Assembly (NCBI RefSeq): GCF_018143015.1
Contig: NC_054740.1
Span: forward strand, 67,668,856-67,732,855
Source of the DNA: Lytechinus variegatus
Lineage: Eukaryota; Echinodermata; Echinoidea; Temnopleuroida; Toxopneustidae
Length of the DNA stretch: 64,000 nucleotides
Reading direction: 5' to 3'
Below the pieces are notes generated by a model, which saw only the letters and a list, made by a program, of their open reading frames with translations, had not been told where the DNA came from and did no database searches. Below, piece by piece: positions 58,698 to 64,000 of the stretch. Positions within the stretch are counted from its first letter, which is position 1. Each line of letters starts with the position of its first letter. A program made the position numbers and the translations under genes.

Positions 58698-59192
58698 GAT
58701 GATACCATGCTTGTTATGATCATGCCATCATGAAAAGAGCAGGATTCAAAAGTGTTGGATGAGGTCTGAATTGGAAAGCTGCAAAACGAGCAGAAATAAT
58801 CATAAAGGGTCAATACAGAACATGGTTCTTTTGTCTGTGTCATTAGAGATGAAAATCCATTCAAACCAAGCCCCTGCTTCTGTAGTGATGGTTCTGTGAG
58901 ATAACATGGTTTGTGTCGTTGTTTGAAATACCCATGCACATACTTGCCAACCATTCCGATTTTGGCGGAATCATCCCGATTTTTTATTGCCAATTCCGCA
59001 TTACGAATATCAACCCCATAATTCTGATTTTCATTAATTTTTACATTGATAATATTGAAAAGGTGGCTGGAGCGAAGGTTAGACCAATCTGAAGCTTGCG
59101 GACACCTGGATATCGCGATATCCCAAATAGCATTATTTTTCCACTAACTGAACACACTCTTGTATGTGTAGTTTTTCACTTTGCCTATCTCA

Positions 59193-59247
59193 TATCCAAG
59201 ACCATATGTTTATAGAGTGCAATGTAAAAGTTTACTCAAACCCATTT
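59193..59247 (+). repeat. Stray copy of a LINE 3' segment
   Basis: ATCCAAGACCATATGTTTAT and the following 35 bases match 55812-55866. The next 500 bases are CpG-rich, with GGAGCTTCGGCCCATG and GGTTGGAGCTCCCTGGGTTA. No gene is recognised there. Confidence 0.75.
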
Positions 59248-60222
59248 TGCCTATCTCACGTGGCGCGCACATTACAGAAGCGCGAGCAAACACAGCTAGC
59301 GCGACAACATGTGCAAATACAATGCATGCTGCGACGTCGCGAGCGCGAGTATGGTATACCTCGCTGCTAACCCAGGGAGCTTCGGCCCATGCTGGGTTAA
59401 CAATGGGCGCCAGGCTGGAGCTCCGTGGGTTACTGCGCTGCAAGTGCATACGTGTGCAAACGTAAGATCCAGCTCAACGATTCGGATTAATGGCCAAAGG
59501 ATATAGTTTTCCGTGGAATTTTAAAGCCAAAATTACAAATTTAGTGTGTGGAAACTGGATACCTTTGCCAATGCGTCGTTTGGATTGTGAATGTGAGTTG
59601 TGACTGTGATTCCGATCGTTATACAGACAGTGCATGAGCGCAGTGGGCAGTGGCAGTACCTGCAGTACCTTGCCCAGTCGCGGCCCGCCCGCTTTGCGGG
59701 TTGGAGCTCCCTGGGTTAGTGAGTACCGTACCGGTGCATTTGCAATTGCATAATTTAACTTCTAAGTTCATGTGTAAGTTACATATGCATTTAGACTGTT
59801 GGTCTGTTTTCGTGAAATAAAGCCAAAATTATTTAGAAATACAAGGAGTATTCTGAGGAATATCCAGTTATTATTGTAATGGAAATACATGTTTTGAAGT
59901 AAAAAAATTTGGTACAATTTCATGAAATGAATCCTGTTGATTTTCCTGTTTCATTACACTGGGACAAAATTAAGAAATTTTTCTTCTTTGTGGACGGTAA
60001 AAGGCACTTAAAAAGTGAAGGAAAGCCCCCCATTTCATGTTCTAAAATTTCAAAAATTTCTAACCATGGCAGGGGGGTACCCCCACACCCTTCCCGCGCA
60101 AAATGTCACACGCTCGTTACTCTGCGTGAAAAATGGATTCCTCTTTTTTTTTTCTAAAGTTGGCAAGTATGCATGCATGTTTGTTTTGTTTTTGCTTGTG
60201 CAGAGGTATGTTTGATTTCATG

Positions 60223-60806
60223 TTAAAGGAAACCAAAACTCAAGAAGAGAAGCAATATTATTGGAAAAAGTAAAATGAGAGGAACAATTTAAAAAAAGTT
60301 TCATCGAAATCGATTATGAAATAAGCAAGTTATGGACGATTAAAAAGTCTTGTTGTACTACTATGTGGATCCTCAAATTGGCAAACGTGCTTCAAAATGG
60401 CTGATTTTGTGGACAACTCTCCATTTGTTTTGTACACATATTTTCAGATTTTCCCCTTTATTTTACATATTTCACATTATCTCCTCCTGACCTTGACATA
60501 TATGGTGCGGATTATATTTTCCCATGACATATGTTGTGCTCAGGAGGCAAGATGCAATTTGAAAGATAATGAGGAAAATCTGAAAATTTGTGTATAAAAC
60601 GAATGGAGAGTTGTCCACAAAATCAGCCATTTTGAAGCACGTTTGCCAATTTGAGGATGCCCATAGAAAGTACAACAAGAGTTTTCAAACTCCCATAACT
60701 TGCTTATTTCATAACCGATTTTGATGAAACTTTTTTTTAATTGTTCCTCTCATTTTACTCTTTCTAATAAGATTACTTCTCTTCTTTGTGTTTTGGTTTC
60801 CTTTAA
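60223..60806. mobile_element. TTAA fold-back MITE, 584 bp
   Basis: TTAAAGGAAACCAAAACTCA at the left and TGTGTTTTGGTTTCCTTTAA at the right share TTAA. Arms pair nearly to the middle (GCTGATTTTGTGGACAACTC with GAGTTGTCCACAAAATCAGC). Non-coding. Confidence 0.9.
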
Positions 60807-61078
60807 TGTTGATGTTAAGGTGCATGAAAACAAAAGAAATTACTGAAAAAAGAACAGTGACTGTCAATATTGTGTCATTTTGCAACTTTGGAATTTTGAC
60901 CTTGCCCCACATTTCAAGGCACTGCACCTCCATCTGAATGATAATCAAATCATATAGGCTATCATTTTAAAGAAAATTACATGATCTATTCATTGATATG
61001 AATTACACATTGATATTTACTAAAACCGTTAAGGAATTATAGGTCAAAATCAGATTTCCAAACTTTTTTTGAGGAGTT

Positions 61079-62740
61079 TACATTTACCAATATCTCAAAA
61101 CATGACAAAATTTGTATGGGGGTTTTGGCCTGAAATACGCATTCTATAATTTGATGATAAAGGAATACTTGAGAAATAAAATAGTAATGCTTAATATCTT
61201 ATCTTGTGAAAAATGTAGATACTGTATTTTGCCGATTACTTAAAAGTTGCTTTTCCGAAAGCAGTTAGGAAAACTGGATGTGTCATGTGAAAAAAAGTGG
61301 CTTACTGACTACTTTTCTGGAAAGAAATAGAAATTGGAGAAAAAAGTCAGACACTGCGTTTTTCTTAGAGGTGCAGTGTAAAGATGGATAAATGTACCTG
61401 CTGGATAGTGTGAAACAATTAATATTATCTCTCCAATCGATTATTCAAAGACATCCATCTCTAAAATCATCAAGAATGTATGATACTTCAGGGATCTGAA
61501 GGATGTATCCACTTTGGGGGAGTACAGCTTACTAGAAAGCAGGATATTGTAGTTCCCTGCAGTTTTCTAATAATGAGTATATATTGCCCAACATCAAAAT
61601 GTATTCATGAGCATTTATTTATAAATGTTGAATGTTTCATTTGTTAACTGAAAAGCTTAATTTCTTTTCATCTGTTTGCATACTGGAACTTCAGATTGGA
61701 AGAAATCATGTATCATGGGACTGGTTAAAGAGAAATTCCAGTAGTTGCAGTAACACTGATTTCATGAGAAAGTCTGTAAAACAAGGCTTAATTGTCAGTA
61801 TATCATCGAGGATCTAGATCTGGTACAGTTACATTAACTGAACTTTGTGAATCTTGAAATCTACGCTGAAAAATGTTCACACCGAAGATTCCCAACACAG
61901 ATAAGCGCACGTGGGACAATGTATAATTATTGCTTAGAGCGTCGCACCCGACGCTCTACCCGAATCCTGTGCTTATTTGCTGATTTCTCAGCAATTACAC
62001 AATTTCTTCCAGAATCCTTTGGCACATGCAATTTATTTATACAAACAGACACTTTGGTGGTCATTTCATTGGATTCTGTACGAACTCATTTTGATATCGT
62101 TACCAAAACTAGCATTTACCTTTAACACTGTACTAACATGAATATCAGTATGTGGGACTAGAGTGAAATTTCAGATCAGATAATTTGTTTCTTCTGAAGA
62201 GTTTTAAAAGGTGAAAAAATAAAATATCATTGGTTTTAACATATTTTGTCAATATCATACTAATAATTAACATACAGGAAAATCAAGTTAAACAATTATT
62301 TTTGTCCGGGTCAAACTCAAGGTCAAAGGTGCTCCAATACGTTATTTGATGCATGTTTTGGATTCCTCTCTGAATTTCCTTTTGAATGGTACCAGTTTCG
62401 TGAAAATTGGTCGACACGTTACGACGCAATGGCCATTGGAAGTTGAAGGTCGCGCCCATTTCTGTCAAAACAAGGAGAAAAGAGCGGGCCGTAGCGCGAG
62501 AACCGACAGACCGATTTGACTAATTTTTGTGTGTGTGTGCTTGGGCCATGGGGAATGTTACGTTTACCAATTCTGATTCTAATGAATTCTGAGAGGGTTG
62601 GGTGAAAAATTGCATGTTCATTGGGTGAATTGGCATGGAATGACCCAAGAGTAAAAGTCATCTACTATACGTAGGCTTACTCTCCATGAAGCCTAGGTCA
62701 GGATACCATTGGCTCACACGCACCAACGAATTGGGCAACT
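61079..62740. other. Intergenic DNA
   Basis: No exon recognised. The stretch 62290-62660 is less AT-rich and repeat-like (AAGGTCAAAGGTGCTCCAAT, CGAGAACCGACAGACCGA) but no boundary was found. Confidence 0.45.
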
Positions 62741-63105
62741 ATAATAATGCGCCAAACTGCTAGTTATGTTTAGAATGTGATGTTAACACTTATGTAAATG
62801 GGCAAAAATGCTGGTTGGCAACATTTGGCCAAAATGCAAAGAAAAATAATGAAAGTAGAAGAGCGTATTGTCACCATCTTGTTTTCTTTGTGATTGCATC
62901 CTAGCGACGCAATGCGTCTATAGTAATATAATAATGCGCCAAACTGCTAGTTATGTTTAGAATGTGATGTTAACACTTATGTAAATGGGCAAAAATGCTG
63001 GTTGGCAACATTTGGCCAAAATGCAAAGAAAAATAATGAAAGTAGAAGAGCGTTTTACTTACATGTTATTGTCACCATCTTGTTTTCTTTGTGATTGCAT
63101 CCTAG
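62741..63105. repeat. Direct duplication, 187-bp period
   Basis: ATAATAATGCGCCAAACTGC starts both copies (62741-62904 and 62928-63105). The second has 14 extra bases (TTTTACTTACATGT region). Both end at CCTAG. The spacer CGACGCAATGCGTCTATAG recurs at the centre of the palindrome to the right. Confidence 0.9.
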
Positions 63106-63106
63106 G

Positions 63107-63375
63107 CAATTCATGTTATTTATCGACCGATGCAAGTATTTTTACGATTCATGGTACTTATCGGCCGATGCAAGTATTTTTTAAAATCTAGGTTGGCACT
63201 GCTCTATTTAACCCTCTATAGACGCATTGCGTCGCTAGGAATCCTAGCGACGCAATGCGTCTATAGAGGGTTAAATAGAGCAGTGCCAACCTAGATTTTT
63301 AAAAATACTTGCATCGGCCGATAAGTACCATGAATCGTAAAAATACTTGCATCGGTCGATAAATATCATGAATTG
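63107..63375. repeat. Near-perfect palindrome, 134-bp arms
   Basis: Arms 63107-63240 and 63242-63375 mirror each other with only a few differences and a single-base centre. Each contains GCATCGGTCGATAAATA and GCATCGGCCGATAAGTA. Such an uninterrupted palindrome is normally unstable, so it is recent, or an assembly artefact. Confidence 0.92.
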
Positions 63376-64000
63376 TGTATTATATTTATTGGCCTATTAG
63401 CCTATCTCAGTTGAACTAGAAAAAAAGTAAAATTCATCCGCAAGGTGCTGCAATGCAAGTGCCAATGATTTCTTTAATCTAACTTAACATTAAAGATTAA
63501 ATTATATTTTGCTAAAGTTTCATCATGTGATCTCAGTTTTAGCCATGAGATGCAATTGCATTTCAATATTGCCAACGCTGGTAATGTGTTGAAATGGTGC
63601 TTCCTAGCTTTTTTATTTTAGAATATTGACTGTATTTTTGTTAGTTCAGTGATTCATTTTCAACCAGTGATTTATAGTATCAAATCATCAATATTTGATT
63701 TTTCACTACAATTATAACTGTGACTTTAGGCCTACTTTTATATTTTTTAGTTGTGGCTGTGCAAGTATTCAGTGGTGTACCGGTATTTGTGCTGATATCA
63801 CATAATTCATTTATTATTTATATACTGTGATGGTTGTTCAGGCCTATAGAGTACTGTATGTCGTTGATTTTTGTTTAAAACATGTTTGACACTTTCTCTT
63901 TTATCATAGCTCCTCTGGCTGTATTTTTTTGCCTGTGGAGCAAAGAGCTCAGGAAGAAGAAGCTGTCGCCTTAACCACACTAAGAGGTGTGGTATGGTCC
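63376..64000. other. AT-rich DNA to the window edge
   Basis: No gene seen. CTGTGGAGCAAAGAGCTCAG near 63940 could start something beyond the edge. Confidence 0.4.

Larger units (their letters stand above)
57933..61078. repeat. Possible 3.1-kb element with subterminal tandem repeats
   Basis: AAACCTCTCAAAAAAGTTTG at 57933 and its inverse AAACTTTTTTTGAGGAGTTT at 61059 may be paired ends. Just inside the left end a ~180-bp unit is repeated (TTTGGAAATCTG ... AGCTGCAAAACGAGCA) at 57950 and 58145-58253 continuing at 58698. A TAGAC element and a TTAA element have inserted within. Only the ends support it being one unit. Confidence 0.45.

Overview
The window looks like AT-rich nuclear DNA from a marine invertebrate deuterostome, most likely an echinoderm such as a sea urchin. 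The reasons are short exons with GT/AG introns, animal-type proteins, and a dense load of small DNA transposons (G-run-bounded hAT copies, TTAA fold-back elements, many MITEs) with scattered non-LTR retrotransposon ends. The species call is an inference.

Three host genes are recognised and rebuilt exon by exon with matching splice phases. (1) TSPO, the outer-mitochondrial-membrane translocator protein, minus strand, 6594-13017: three coding exons, 164 residues, with a candidate non-coding first exon upstream. (2) TDP2, tyrosyl-DNA phosphodiesterase 2, plus strand, 26819-30142: four exons, 274 residues, all four catalytic motifs present, no N-terminal UBA-like region found. (3) CENP-A, the centromeric histone H3 variant, minus strand, 37772-46671: four exons, 165 residues; the first exon carries the basic tail and is split from the histone fold by a 6.5 kb intron full of transposons. 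A fourth gene, not identified, is cut by the left edge (minus strand, 29 to about 1180).

Layout: 0-1.2 kb partial gene; 1.3-6.5 kb MITE cluster and a tandem duplication; 6.6-15.5 kb TSPO, whose last intron holds a 2.7 kb palindrome broken by a SINE; 15.7-19.6 kb decayed hAT material; 20-25 kb a hairpin-ended transposon, a MITE and an LTR remnant; 25.6-25.9 kb LINE fragment; 26.8-30.1 kb TDP2; 31-35 kb MITEs; 37.8-46.7 kb CENP-A; 47.1-50.0 kb three hAT-type elements nested one in another, each with its own 8-bp target duplication; 51.1-52.6 kb a 1 kb TCTA-type microsatellite between inverted arms; 53.7-63.4 kb further fold-back elements and near-perfect palindromes.

The three recognised genes have unrelated jobs (mitochondrial lipid and ligand handling, DNA repair, centromere identity), and nothing in the sequence suggests they act together. 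The most unusual content is the transposon structure: nested hATs, elements with regularly spaced internal motifs, and a hairpin-ended element with 9-bp target duplications whose longer copy contains a promoter-like segment. Boundaries, target duplications and splice sites were read by eye; family assignments of non-coding elements rest on those alone.
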